From Micromonospora antibiotica (GTDB taxonomy: Bacteria; Actinomycetota; Actinomycetes; Mycobacteriales; Micromonosporaceae), in the NCBI RefSeq assembly GCF_017599305.1, contig NZ_JAGFWR010000003.1, positions 186,001 through 250,000 on the forward strand: a stretch of DNA of 64,000 nucleotides, given 5' to 3'. Within the stretch, counting starts at the first letter, position 1. Each line of letters starts with the position of its first letter. Positions 9,321-17,749 of the stretch are shown here, piece after piece. Under the pieces are notes generated by a model. That model searched no databases and was not told the DNA's origin. It worked only from the letters and a program-made list of their open reading frames with translations. A program made the position numbers and the translations under genes.

Positions 9321-9328
9321 CCCGACCA

Positions 9329-9357
9329 CGGTCCCCCGGCATCCGGCCGGGGGACCG
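9329..9357 (+). terminator. Intercistronic hairpin (partial terminator or attenuator)
   Basis: Perfect 12-bp stem (9329-9340 and 9346-9357) with a 5-nt loop, between the GMC gene and the CMD-like gene. It ends only 10 nt before the next ribosome site, so it probably attenuates or protects the mRNA. Confidence 0.6.
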
Positions 9358-9380
9358 CCCCGACCTGGAAGGGGATGACC

Positions 9381-10451
9381 GTGGCGACCCTGTTGGCCCG
9401 CGCCACCCGGCGCACCGTGCTCGCCCACGTCCGGCACGTCCGCCCGGTCGCCCCCCATCGGGCGGACGGCCTCGTCGCCCAGGTGTACGGGCAGGTCGAG
9501 CGGGACTTCGGCATGTTGGCGCCACCGGTGGCGCTGCACTCCCCCGCCCCGCGGGTGCTGGCGGCGAGCTGGACGATGCTGCGGGAGACCCTGGTGGCCA
9601 CCGGTCCGGCCGGCCGGCCGGCGAAGGAGGCGGTGGCGGCGGCGGTCTCCGCGGCGAACCGCTGCCCGTACTGCGTCGACGTGCACGGGGCGGCCCTGGT
9701 CGGACTGCTACCCGGTGGTGGCGGGGCCGGCCCGGCGGTGGCGGGGCTCGACGACGGGCCGTGGGGGCCGTTGGCCCGTTGGGCCCGGCGGCCGTCCCCG
9801 CACGGCCCGGCCGGGCCGCCGCCGGCACCCCCGGACCAGCTGCCGGAGCTGGTCGGCGTGGCGGTGGTCTTCCACTACCTGAACCGGATGGTCAACGTGT
9901 TCCTGCGGGACTCCCCGCTGCCCGACACCCCGTCGGTGGCCCGGGGTGTCGTGCAGCGGACGGCGGCCCGGGTGATGGGGGCGCTGGCCCGCCGGCCCTG
10001 CCCGCCGGGGGCGGCGGTGGTGTTGCTCCCGGCCGCCCCACGCCCGGCCGACCTGGTCTGGGCCGGTCCGACGGTGCTCGCCGAGGCGCTGGCCCGTGGT
10101 TACGCCACGATCGAGGACGGCGGCCGGCAGGTCGTCCCCGCCGGGGTACGGGAGCTGGTCGCCGCCCGCTGCGCCGACCCGAAGGACGGTCCGACCGGCA
10201 TCAGCGCCCGCCCCTGGGTGGAGGACGTCGTCGCCGGTCTGTCCCCGGTGGAGCGCCCGGCGGGACGACTCGCCCTGCTCACCGCGTTCGCCTCCTATCA
10301 GGTCAGCGACGCCGTGGTGGCGGACTTCCGGGCGCACCACCCCGGCGACGACGCCCTGGTGACGCTCACCGCCTGGGCGGCCCTGACCGCGGCCCGCCGC
10401 TACGGCCCGGCACTGGCCGGTGTCCCGGACGTGCCGGACCCGACCAGCTGA
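9381..10451 (+). CDS. Large AhpD/CMD-fold protein, copy 2
   Basis: A 356-residue paralog of the protein at 3372-4427. GTG 9381 is preferred because GGAAGGGG lies 6 nt upstream; ATG 9375 directly abuts that site. The two copies share HSPAPRVLAASWTMLRETL, KEAVAAAVSAAN, the CPYCVDVH redox motif, LVGVAVVFHYLNRMVNVFL and the C-terminal RLALLTAFASYQVSDAVVADF. Conservation of the long C-terminal part argues that it is a true domain and not random extension. It follows the DUF5987-GMC pair on the same strand. A role in peroxide or radical detoxification, or as a pathway redox enzyme, is possible but unproven. Confidence 0.68.
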   Translation: MATLLARATRRTVLAHVRHVRPVAPHRADGLVAQVYGQVERDFGMLAPPVALHSPAPRVLAASWTMLRETLVATGPAGRPAKEAVAAAVSAANRCPYCVDVHGAALVGLLPGGGGAGPAVAGLDDGPWGPLARWARRPSPHGPAGPPPAPPDQLPELVGVAVVFHYLNRMVNVFLRDSPLPDTPSVARGVVQRTAARVMGALARRPCPPGAAVVLLPAAPRPADLVWAGPTVLAEALARGYATIEDGGRQVVPAGVRELVAARCADPKDGPTGISARPWVEDVVAGLSPVERPAGRLALLTAFASYQVSDAVVADFRAHHPGDDALVTLTAWAALTAARRYGPALAGVPDVPDPTS

Positions 10452-10639
10452 CCCCCAGCCCCGGCCCCCGCCCGAGCCCTCGGTCCCCCGGCTCCGACCC
10501 TCCGGCACCTGATCGCCCTGCCCACGCCCCCGGCCCTGGCTCCGGCTTTGACCCACGCCCCCCGGCCCACGCCCCCCCGGCCCCGGCTTTGGCCCACGCC
10601 CCGGCTCACGCCCTCCGGCCCTGGCTGCGGCCCGGTCCC

Positions 10640-10745
10640 GGCTTTGACCCTCGGCCCACGCACCCCGGCTTTGACCTTCGGCCCACGCACCCCGGCTTTG
10701 ACCTTCGGCCCACGCACCCGGCCTTGGCCCTCGGCCCACGCCCGC
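10640..10745. repeat. 27-bp tandem repeat, about 3.9 units
   Basis: Units at 10640-10666, 10667-10693 and 10694-10720 differ at one or two positions; a decayed partial unit follows to about 10745. Looser versions (GGCTTTG or GGCTTTGACCC words with CCCACGC) extend back to about 10540, suggesting growth by slippage. Confidence 0.9.
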
Positions 10746-10918
10746 TCGCCTCGGACCAGCCCCGCAGCTGGGTCCCCGACCGTGGGTCGGGGTGCGGCGT
10801 GGAGCCGAGAGGTAGCGCGGAGCCGACACGCGGCCGGAACCAGAGCGCGGTGTCAGGCTGGGCAGGGGCGAGCTGGGCGGGTTGCGGCTCCCGGAGGGGA
10901 CTACCTTCCCCGATAACG

Positions 10919-10958
10919 GTTATGCCTGTCCGTCATATTTATGACGCTCAGGCATAAC
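10919..10958. repeat. 19-bp imperfect inverted repeat, AT-rich
   Basis: Arms 10919-10937 and 10940-10958 pair at 17 of 19 positions around a 2-nt spacer. Just upstream is a smaller palindrome, ATAACGGTTAT (10913-10923). The AT content is far above the surroundings. It could be a terminator between convergent genes, an operator, or the end of a small mobile element. Confidence 0.75.
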
Positions 10959-11049
10959 ACCTTCCCGGCACACCATGCCTTCCCGGCACACCGAGTGGCC
11001 GGCTGGCCCGCTGGCCGGCTCATGTCACACCTTCCCGGCACACCATGCC
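10957..11049. repeat. 23-bp direct repeat, 70 bp apart
   Basis: The same 23 bases, beginning ACACCTTCCCGG, occur at 10957-10979 and 11027-11049. A third, shorter copy of TCCCGGCACACC lies at 10981-10992. The first copy overlaps the end of the inverted repeat. Confidence 0.85.
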
Positions 11050-11238
11050 GTCCGGGCACGCCGGATGACCGCCTCACCTCGCTTGGCCCGTCTTACGGCA
11101 CTCGTCGTCGTCCCGGTCTCGGTGGGCAGTTCGAGCAACGGCCCCGTCCTATGGCAGCTCGGCGCGGGTCGGGGTGGGCGGGCAGGGCGCAGCCGGAGCC
11201 GGTTCCCGCGCCGGCTCCGGCTGCTGTCCCTGGGCCGG

Positions 11239-12903
11239 TCAGGACCCCGACCGTTGCCCGGCGTCCACCGGGCCGTCCTCCACCCCGGCCGCCGACGGGG
11301 CCGACGGCGGCGTCGACGCGGCACCCGTCGAGGGCACCGGGGCAGCCGCAGGCGACGGGACCGGCATGGACGGGCCACCCGACGGAGGCGACAGGACCGG
11401 CTTGGGTGAGGAATCCGGCGCGGCCGACAGGACCGGTGCGGGCGAGAGACCCGGTGCGGGTGACGGGACCGGGGAGGTGGCCGGCATGTCCCGGGCCAGG
11501 CGGAGCACCCGCACCAGCAGCGGCAGCCGCCACAGTGTGCGCGGCGGGTCGACCAGTCCGGCGACCCGCATGTACGCCCGGGTGACCTCCGGGTCCTTGG
11601 TCATCGCGTACTGGAGGCGGACCAGATAGGCGTTGTGCAGCCGGATCGGCAGCGACCGCGGCCCCACCCCGGGGAAGTCCAGGTCGGTGCGGGTGGACAG
11701 CTGCCACGGGTGGCGCATCAGCCGCGCCACGTCCCGCAGGTAGGAACGGCCGTCGGCGGCCGGTTGCCGGTCGAGGAACCGGCGCAGCGCGGTCACCTGC
11801 ATCGCCGCGGCCGTCATCCCCTGGCCGTAGACCGGGTTGAAGCTGCACACCGCGTCGCCGAGCACGGCCAGCCCGGCGGGGAACCGGGACAGCCGCTCGT
11901 AGTGCCGCCAGACGCTGGCCGGGAAGGTGAACGACACCGCGTCGCCGGTCGGGTCGGCGTCGCGGACCGCCTGGTGGATGTCGGCCACCGGCAGGGTCCG
12001 GACGTACTCCTCGAAGCCCGCCGGGTCGGTCGGTGGGTGGTCGCCGAGGATGCCGGTGAGGCTGAGCCGGAAGTCGCCGGTGGCGGTCTGCCCGAAGAAC
12101 GCCCCCCGGGGGTGCTCGGGAGAGGCCACCGGGTTGATCGCCACCGGGCCGTCGAAGGTGCCGGGCCGTCTGCGGTAGGTGCGGGTGGTGTACGCCAGCC
12201 CGATCGTCATCCGCTCCTCGACCGGCCGTTCGTAGCCCAGCTCGGTCAGCCAGACGGGCAGCCGGGACCCCCGGCCGGTGGCGTCGACCACCAGGTCGGC
12301 GTCGAGGCGTTCCTCGGGGCTGCCCGGGGTGCGTTCCTGGATGCGGATTCCGGTGACCCGGCCCCGGTCCCCGGTGGCCACCAGCCCCAGCACGTCGGTG
12401 TGCTGCCGGTAGGTCACGTTGGGCAGCCCGGCCACCCGGGAGCGCAGGTAGTTCTCCAGCACCGGCCGGTTACCGGCGACGGAGAGCAGCCCGGTCTCGG
12501 TACGGGCGATCGGGCGGGCGTTGAAGTACCAGCGCATCAGCCCGAAGTCGCGTACCGGCAGGCCCAACTCCTTGGCGTCGTCGAGCAGGCCGGGGAAGAG
12601 GTCGGACAGGATCAGGTAGCCCCGGGCGTGCAGCCCGTGCGCGTGCACGGCGTGCGACGCGCCCTTGCGCATGCCGGTGACCCCGAGCACCTCGTCGCGG
12701 TCCACGACGACGACCTCGCGGTACCAGTCGGACAGCACCCGGGCGGCCAGCGTGCCGGCGATGCTGCCGCCGGCCACCACCGCCCGGTCGCCCAGGATGC
12801 GTGGCGTCACCGGGGCCGCCGGCCGACCGCCGAAGACGGCGCGTAGCCGGTCGGTCACCCCACCGCTTCGCGCGGTACTGCTCGCTGCGACGTGGTCGCC
12901 CAT
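11239..12903 (-). CDS. FAD-dependent monooxygenase, epoxidase-like (LasC/MonCI-type), copy 1
   Basis: A 554-residue flavoprotein starting at ATG 12903 with AGGGAGG upstream. Residues ~40-75 hold the FAD-binding motif AVVAGGSIAGTLAARVLSD ending in VVVDRDE; DLVVDATGRGSRLPVWL is the second FAD region; LGDAVCSFNPVYGQGMT is the GD motif and matches the C-FNP-YGQG pattern of polyether epoxidases and related hydroxylases. The last ~65 residues are a Pro/Ser/Ala-rich tail (repeats of SPAP, LSPAPVLS) of no clear function. It could epoxidise or hydroxylate the core or the aryl unit. A second, tail-less member is at 52981-54348. Confidence 0.75.
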   Translation of the reverse strand: MGDHVAASSTARSGGVTDRLRAVFGGRPAAPVTPRILGDRAVVAGGSIAGTLAARVLSDWYREVVVVDRDEVLGVTGMRKGASHAVHAHGLHARGYLILSDLFPGLLDDAKELGLPVRDFGLMRWYFNARPIARTETGLLSVAGNRPVLENYLRSRVAGLPNVTYRQHTDVLGLVATGDRGRVTGIRIQERTPGSPEERLDADLVVDATGRGSRLPVWLTELGYERPVEERMTIGLAYTTRTYRRRPGTFDGPVAINPVASPEHPRGAFFGQTATGDFRLSLTGILGDHPPTDPAGFEEYVRTLPVADIHQAVRDADPTGDAVSFTFPASVWRHYERLSRFPAGLAVLGDAVCSFNPVYGQGMTAAAMQVTALRRFLDRQPAADGRSYLRDVARLMRHPWQLSTRTDLDFPGVGPRSLPIRLHNAYLVRLQYAMTKDPEVTRAYMRVAGLVDPPRTLWRLPLLVRVLRLARDMPATSPVPSPAPGLSPAPVLSAAPDSSPKPVLSPPSGGPSMPVPSPAAAPVPSTGAASTPPSAPSAAGVEDGPVDAGQRSGS

Positions 12904-13273
12904 CTGCGGTGCCTCCCTGAACTCGGTCGGCGGCCCACGCGGGGCGGGGACGGGAAGCGCCCCGCCGCGCACACCGCCGGGCGTGCGGCTCGCCAGGTGT
13001 GCTGCCCATGGAAGCAGAGGACGCGGGTGCCGCACTTCCTCGAACGTGCCCAATGCGGACGGTCACCGGTGCCGCGGCGGCCCCGCCGGTCGGCACGGCG
13101 CGGGCCGGCCGGCGGAGTCGGCCCGCCGGGGCTGAGCACGCTCGGAGATGACCCCCCACCTCGGCGGTTCCATCCTCGAACCGGGTACGACGGGTGCCGC
13201 CGACAGTCGCGGCCCCGGCGGCGCGGTGCCGGCACCGGCACCGCGCGGACGGCCGAGACGAGGAGGCGGACAC
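12904..13273. other. Divergent intergenic region (370 bp)
   Basis: Gap between the flavoprotein gene (leftwards) and the 59-residue gene (rightwards). It should carry two promoters; I see no reliable motif. The last 15 bp is the GAGGAGG ribosome site of the next gene. Confidence 0.4.
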
Positions 13274-13453
13274 GTGCCGCAGGTGACCGAGAACGAGGAC
13301 GGGACCACGACCTTCAGCATCAACTCCGCCGAGCTGCGCCGGCTGCGGGACCTGGTCCTCGACCGGGTGCCCGAGCTGAAGCGGGCGGTGGAGCTGGCGG
13401 AGAGCCCCGAGGTGCGCACGACGCTGCGGTTCGTGCGGTCCGTCATCCGCTGA
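13274..13453 (+). CDS. Small helical protein of unknown function (59 aa)
   Basis: GTG 13274 sits behind an excellent GAGGAGG. The product begins with a short beta-like stretch (EDGTTTFSINS) followed by two amphipathic helices rich in Arg, Leu and Glu (AELRRLRDLVLDRVPELKRA and SPEVRTTLRFVRSVIR). No domain is recognised. The strong ribosome site, third-position GC pattern and position 100 bp before the acyltransferase gene support it as real. It may be a small regulatory or accessory subunit. Confidence 0.6.
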   Translation: MPQVTENEDGTTTFSINSAELRRLRDLVLDRVPELKRAVELAESPEVRTTLRFVRSVIR

Positions 13454-13553
13454 CCTCCGGCCCGCAGGACGCCGGCGACGACCATCCCGCGTGCCGTGGG
13501 TCCCGGCCGGCTTCCGGTCGGCGCACCGCCGGCCGGACCGAAAGGACGAGTAG

Positions 13554-15554
13554 ATGAGCGTGACGACCAGGGACGGCGGGGCCTCGGCCACCGCGGGCAG
13601 GGCGGGCGGTGACCGGGACCCGGCGATCTTCGGCATCCGCGGGTTGGCGGCGTTGGCGCTGCTGACGGTGCACGTGGCGATGTTCTCCGGGCTGTTGGGC
13701 ACCAAGGCGCTGGGTACGCCCCGACCACCGAGCAATTTCCTCGGCGCGTTCTTCGTCAGCGGGCTGCCCTCGTTCATCGGGGTGTTCTTCGTCCTGCCCG
13801 CGCTCTACCTCTACCTGCCGTTGGCGCGGGCGATCATCGCGGGCCGGCCGCGTCCGCCGCAGGGCGCGACGATGGTCCGCCGGCTGATGCGGCTGCTGCC
13901 GGCGTACTACCTGATGTACCTGGTGGTGCTGGTGGCGTTGAACCGGGACGCCATCGACGGCCCCTGGTACGTGCTGCGCCCGCTGCTGCTGTTGCAGATC
14001 TACTCGCCGAGCCCGTTCGCGCCGCACTTCATCAACGGGATGGAGGTCAGCTGGACGGTGCCGAGCATGGTGCAGTGGTACCTGGCGCTGCCGCTGATCG
14101 CCTGGGCGAGCCACCGCTTCGCCGCCCGGGGGGCGACCCCGGTGGCGCGGGCGCGACGGCTGCTGCTGCCGGTGCCGGTGCTGATCGCCATCGGTGTCGG
14201 TTGGCTCTTCTTCGTCAAGGGCAACGGCTGGGACAACCGGATGGTGTTCTGGTGGCCGCAGGGGTTCGCGCCGACCATCGGCATCGGCCTCGGCCTGGCC
14301 GTACTGCTGGCGTTGTCGCAGGTGTCGCCCGGGGACACCCCCCGGCTGCTGCGGTTCGCCGCGCTGCGCCCGGGGCTGTTCTGGGTCGCCGCGATCGCGG
14401 TCTACCTGGTCAACTGCGCCCGCCCGTTCAGTGTGATCGGGATGGACGCGATCTACTCGACCAGTGGCCTGTTCATGACGTACCTGATGGTGGCGCTGTT
14501 CGGGTTGTTCGCGTCGCTGCCGCTGGTGTCGCCGGGCGCGGCCCGGACCCGGATGGTGGACGCGGTGCTGACCGCCCGCCCGGTGGTCCATCTCGGCAAG
14601 GTCTCCTACGGCGTCTACCTGTGGCACTTCGCGGTGATGCACTTCTACCTCCAGCCGGGGGCGGTGTTCAGCGGCGCCGTCCGCCCGATCCGCGAGCTGT
14701 ACGGCACGGCCGGGTTCTGGGAGTTGGAGACGGTGACCCTGCTCGGTGCGGTGCTGCTGGCCACGCTCAGCCACCGGCTGTTCGAGCAGCCGCTGGCCGC
14801 CCTGGTGGACGCCGCGCTGGCCCGGCGACGACGGTCGACGCCGCGACCACCGGCGCTGCTGCGGGCTCCGCTGCTGGCGGCAGCCACCGTCGACGTGCTG
14901 TCCCCGCCGCAGGCCGGGGCGGCGGTGGCGGCGGCGGTCACCGACCGGGACGCCATCCAGGCCAACCTGGTGGACCTGGAACGGCACCTGGACCGGCACC
15001 TGCTGGCCGCCGCCGAGCTGACCGGGGAGTCGGCCCGCCGGTGGGCCGCCGCGCGGGCGGATCTGGCGCAGTTGTGGACCGTCTACCACGCCTACTCGGC
15101 GGTGGTCGACGAGGTGGTCGGGCCGTTCGCCGGCCCCGGCCAGCCTTCGGGGGCCGAGCTGGCCCGGGTCAGTGCCCTGCTCGACCAGGCGTCGGTGGTG
15201 GTCACCGGCCCGCCTCCGCCGCTGGCGCGGCGGCGGATCACCGACGACGGCCGGGTGGAGTTGACGGTCGCGGCGGCGGTGGCCCGGATGGACGAGCTGT
15301 TCCGGGGCATCGCCGAGGTGGTGACGGCGGCGGAGGCGGTGTGGGAGACGGCCGGGGCACGGTTGGACCGGATCGACGCGGCCCTGGCCCACCGGGCCAC
15401 CGGGGACGGGACGGACCCGGAGCCAACGGTGCAGCGGGCCGGGCGGCTGCGGGCGGCGCTACGGACGGACCCGTTGGCCCGCTGGCGGGACGGGACCGTG
15501 GTCACCGACGACCTCGACGAGTTGCTCCGCTCGTTGGAACATCTCGTGGCATAG
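13554..15554 (+). CDS. Membrane acyltransferase 3 (OafA/YrhL type) with long C-terminal helical extension
   Basis: A 666-residue protein starting at ATG 13554 after AAAGGA. Residues ~25-420 are an acyltransferase-3 domain of about ten membrane helices: IRGLAALALLTVHVAMFSG at the start (the family Arg and His), LPAYYLMYLVVLVAL, and VSYGVYLWHFAVMHFY near the end. Residues ~430-666 form an Ala/Arg/Glu-rich soluble domain likely to be coiled coil (for example AAAVARMDELFRGIAEVVTAAEAVW), not normal for this family. OafA-type enzymes transfer acyl groups from acyl-CoA to sugars or small molecules. Here it may acylate a sugar of the product; the extension may dock a partner. The 59-aa gene precedes it. 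Confidence 0.78.
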   Translation: MSVTTRDGGASATAGRAGGDRDPAIFGIRGLAALALLTVHVAMFSGLLGTKALGTPRPPSNFLGAFFVSGLPSFIGVFFVLPALYLYLPLARAIIAGRPRPPQGATMVRRLMRLLPAYYLMYLVVLVALNRDAIDGPWYVLRPLLLLQIYSPSPFAPHFINGMEVSWTVPSMVQWYLALPLIAWASHRFAARGATPVARARRLLLPVPVLIAIGVGWLFFVKGNGWDNRMVFWWPQGFAPTIGIGLGLAVLLALSQVSPGDTPRLLRFAALRPGLFWVAAIAVYLVNCARPFSVIGMDAIYSTSGLFMTYLMVALFGLFASLPLVSPGAARTRMVDAVLTARPVVHLGKVSYGVYLWHFAVMHFYLQPGAVFSGAVRPIRELYGTAGFWELETVTLLGAVLLATLSHRLFEQPLAALVDAALARRRRSTPRPPALLRAPLLAAATVDVLSPPQAGAAVAAAVTDRDAIQANLVDLERHLDRHLLAAAELTGESARRWAAARADLAQLWTVYHAYSAVVDEVVGPFAGPGQPSGAELARVSALLDQASVVVTGPPPPLARRRITDDGRVELTVAAAVARMDELFRGIAEVVTAAEAVWETAGARLDRIDAALAHRATGDGTDPEPTVQRAGRLRAALRTDPLARWRDGTVVTDDLDELLRSLEHLVA

Positions 15555-15665
15555 CCGGCGTTTTACACGGTTTGCTCAGGCGGCGGGGCGGATAATCATC
15601 CCGCACGGTGACCGGCGGTGGTCGCGGAATTCCCGCGCGTGGTCCGAGGGCATGAGGAGACCGTC

Positions 15666-16592
15666 TTGAGTACACATCGGACCGTTGGCGACGAGGACCT
15701 GTTGGCGGGGACGGAACGACACGTCCCCGCCAACGGCGTGCGGCTCTGCGTGGGCACCTTCGGCTCGCCGGAGCACCCGGCCCTGCTGCTGGTCAGCGGG
15801 GCGTCCAACTCGATGGACTGGTGGGCCGACGGGTTGTGCCGGCGCCTCGCCGACGGCGGCCGGTACGTGGTGCGCTACGACCACCGCGACACCGGCCGAT
15901 CCACCGGCTGGCCGGCCGGCTCCCCCGACTACCACTTCGACGACCTGGTCGCCGACGCCGCCGCCCTGGTGGAGCAGCTCGACCTGGGGGCCGCCCACGT
16001 GTGGGGCATCTCGATGGGCGGGGCGATCGCGCAGCGGCTGGCCGTGGAGCATCCGCAGCGGGTCGCCTCGCTGACGTTGAGTTCGACCAGTCCCGCCCTG
16101 CGGATCGGCGAGCGCCCCTACGACGACCTGCCGCCGATGTCGAAGTCGCTGATGGCCAGCTTCGGCGAGTCCCGCCCCGACCCGGACTGGGCCGACCCGG
16201 ACTCCGTCGTGGAGCACATCGCCACCGGTCAGCGACCGTTGACCGGCAGCGTCGCGCTGGCCGGGGCGGAGCTTCGGGAACTCGTGGCGCGGGCGGTGGC
16301 ACGCACCGTCGACATCCGGGCCAGCCTGGCCAACCACTGGTCGATCGACGGCGGGGCGGAGTACCGCGACGCGCTGGGCGGGATCACCGTACCGGCCCTG
16401 GTGGTGCACGGCACCGAGGACCCGCTCTTCCCGTACGGGCACGGGGAGGCGCTGGCCGCCGAACTGCCGGTCGCCCGGCTGCTGCCGCTGCCCGGGGTGG
16501 GGCACCAGATGCCGCCCCGCGCGACGTGGGACACGCTCGTGCCGGCAGTCCTGGCGCACACCGGTGGCGGCCCCGGGAAACCCACCGGGTGA
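15666..16592 (+). CDS. Alpha/beta hydrolase (RdmC-like esterase)
   Basis: About 308 residues; TTG 15666 is preferred because GAGGAGA lies 6 nt upstream, with ATG 15618 (no site) as the alternative. The fold is clear: LLLVSGASNSMDWW (oxyanion region), YDHRDTGRSTGW, the nucleophile elbow GISMGGA (Ser), EDPLFPYGHG (acid) and GVGHQMPP (His). The closest described family is the aclacinomycin methylesterase RdmC group of polyketide tailoring enzymes. It could hydrolyse a methyl or acyl ester of a pathway intermediate. It follows the acyltransferase by 111 bp and precedes the ABC transporter. Confidence 0.75.
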   Translation: MSTHRTVGDEDLLAGTERHVPANGVRLCVGTFGSPEHPALLLVSGASNSMDWWADGLCRRLADGGRYVVRYDHRDTGRSTGWPAGSPDYHFDDLVADAAALVEQLDLGAAHVWGISMGGAIAQRLAVEHPQRVASLTLSSTSPALRIGERPYDDLPPMSKSLMASFGESRPDPDWADPDSVVEHIATGQRPLTGSVALAGAELRELVARAVARTVDIRASLANHWSIDGGAEYRDALGGITVPALVVHGTEDPLFPYGHGEALAAELPVARLLPLPGVGHQMPPRATWDTLVPAVLAHTGGGPGKPTG

Positions 16593-16807
16593 GCACGTCT
16601 GCGGAAGACAACCGCGCCTCCGCTCTGCCAGCGTGGACACGGCCCCTGACGCACCGCTGATCACGGACGTCGGTGGGTCGACCCTGACCACCGACGGCTG
16701 GAGCGTGACGCCATCAGATTCGACCACGTCGGCGACCCGGCCGGCCGTACGTCCACAGGGGGGATCGACACCCGGCGGGGTGCCGGTGCGGACGGCCACC
16801 GGTGGCC

Positions 16808-17749
16808 ATGGTCCGGCTAGTCCTGCGCCGGCTGGCCTGGACCGGGCCGTTGCTGTTCGTCGTGTCGGTCCTGTGCTTCCTGCTGATCTCCTTGGTGCCC
16901 GGTGACCCGGCCCGCACGGTGCTCGGCCCGCTGGCCCCGCCCGAACAGGTCGAGGCCCTGCACCGGCAGATGGGGCTGGACCGCCCGCTGACCGTGCAGT
17001 ACCTCAGCTGGCTGGTCGCCGCCGTGCACGGTGACCTGGGCCGGTCGGTGAGCACCGGCACCTCGGTCGGCCCGCTGATCGCCAGCCGGTTGGCCCCGAC
17101 GCTGTCGCTGATCCTGCTGGCCACGCTGACCGTCGGCGTGGTCGGCACCGCCCTCGGCGTGCTCAGCGCCGTCCGGGGTGGACCGCTCGGGCGGCTGGTC
17201 GACGTCGCCTCCGTGGTGGGTCTCGCCGTACCCGGATTCTGGCTGGCCCTGGTGCTGATCACCTGGTTGGCGGTGCGGTGGCGGCTGTTCCCGGCCACCG
17301 GCTACGTCCCCTTCGGGGAGTCCCCGGTGGGGTGGCTGCGGTCGCTGGCGTTGCCGGTGGCCGCGACGTCGCTGGCGGCGGTAACCGCGGTGGCCAAACA
17401 GACCCGCGACTCCATGTTGGACGTGTTGAGCCGCGACTTCGTGCGGGTGATGCAGGCCAACGGCCTGTCCGTCCGCTCGATCGTCTACCGGCACGCGTTG
17501 CGGACCGCCGCGGTGCCGGTGGTCGCGCTGCTGGGGGTGATCTCCGCCAGCCTGCTCGGCGCGACCGTGCTGATCGAGAACATCTTCGGCCTGCCCGGCC
17601 TGGGCTCCGGGGCCGCGCTCGCCGCCGCCCAGCACGACATCCCGGTCCTCCAGGGGGCGGTGGTCTGCTACACCCTGATCGTCGTGGTGATCGGCCTGCT
17701 CGCCGACCTCGCCCAGGCGTGGCTGGACCCCCGGGTGGGGGCCCGGTGA
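16808..17749 (+). CDS. ABC transporter permease, DppB type
   Basis: A 313-residue inner-membrane permease of the dipeptide/oligopeptide/nickel class. It has the N-terminal helix LLFVVSVLCFLLISLVPGDP, the family segment LGLDRPLTVQYLSWL-like (MGLDRPLTVQYLSWL), about six membrane helices, and the EAA loop (RDFVRVMQANGLSVRSIVYRHALR) that contacts the ATPase. ATG 16808 is used; GTG 16802 is in frame and neither has a strong ribosome site. The stop overlaps the start of the next gene. It is the first gene of a four-gene importer operon. Confidence 0.87.
   Translation: MVRLVLRRLAWTGPLLFVVSVLCFLLISLVPGDPARTVLGPLAPPEQVEALHRQMGLDRPLTVQYLSWLVAAVHGDLGRSVSTGTSVGPLIASRLAPTLSLILLATLTVGVVGTALGVLSAVRGGPLGRLVDVASVVGLAVPGFWLALVLITWLAVRWRLFPATGYVPFGESPVGWLRSLALPVAATSLAAVTAVAKQTRDSMLDVLSRDFVRVMQANGLSVRSIVYRHALRTAAVPVVALLGVISASLLGATVLIENIFGLPGLGSGAALAAAQHDIPVLQGAVVCYTLIVVVIGLLADLAQAWLDPRVGAR

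Larger units (their letters stand above)
10452..11238. other. Repeat-rich non-coding region (787 bp)
   Basis: A long gap between the convergent CMD-like gene and the flavoprotein gene. The first 300 bp is strongly strand-biased (C on the plus strand, G on the minus) and made of degenerate repeats; the middle holds an AT-rich inverted repeat and a direct repeat (listed separately). Open frames exist but have repetitive Pro/Arg-rich products and no ribosome site, so no gene is called. Confidence 0.7.

Noticed and set aside
10640..10745. Short regular repeats that might be a CRISPR array
   Set aside because: Units are contiguous with no spacers, and no cas gene is present.
10548..10916. Open frame of 122 codons over the repeat region
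   Set aside because: Repetitive TFGPRTPAL-type product, no ribosome site and no coding periodicity beyond the repeat.
10919..10958. An attachment site or transposon end
   Set aside because: No transposase, integrase or target duplication is visible; kept only as an inverted repeat.
15571..15598. Possible promoter TTGCTC ... GATAAT before the RdmC-like gene
   Set aside because: The spacing (13-15 nt) is too short to trust without mapping data.
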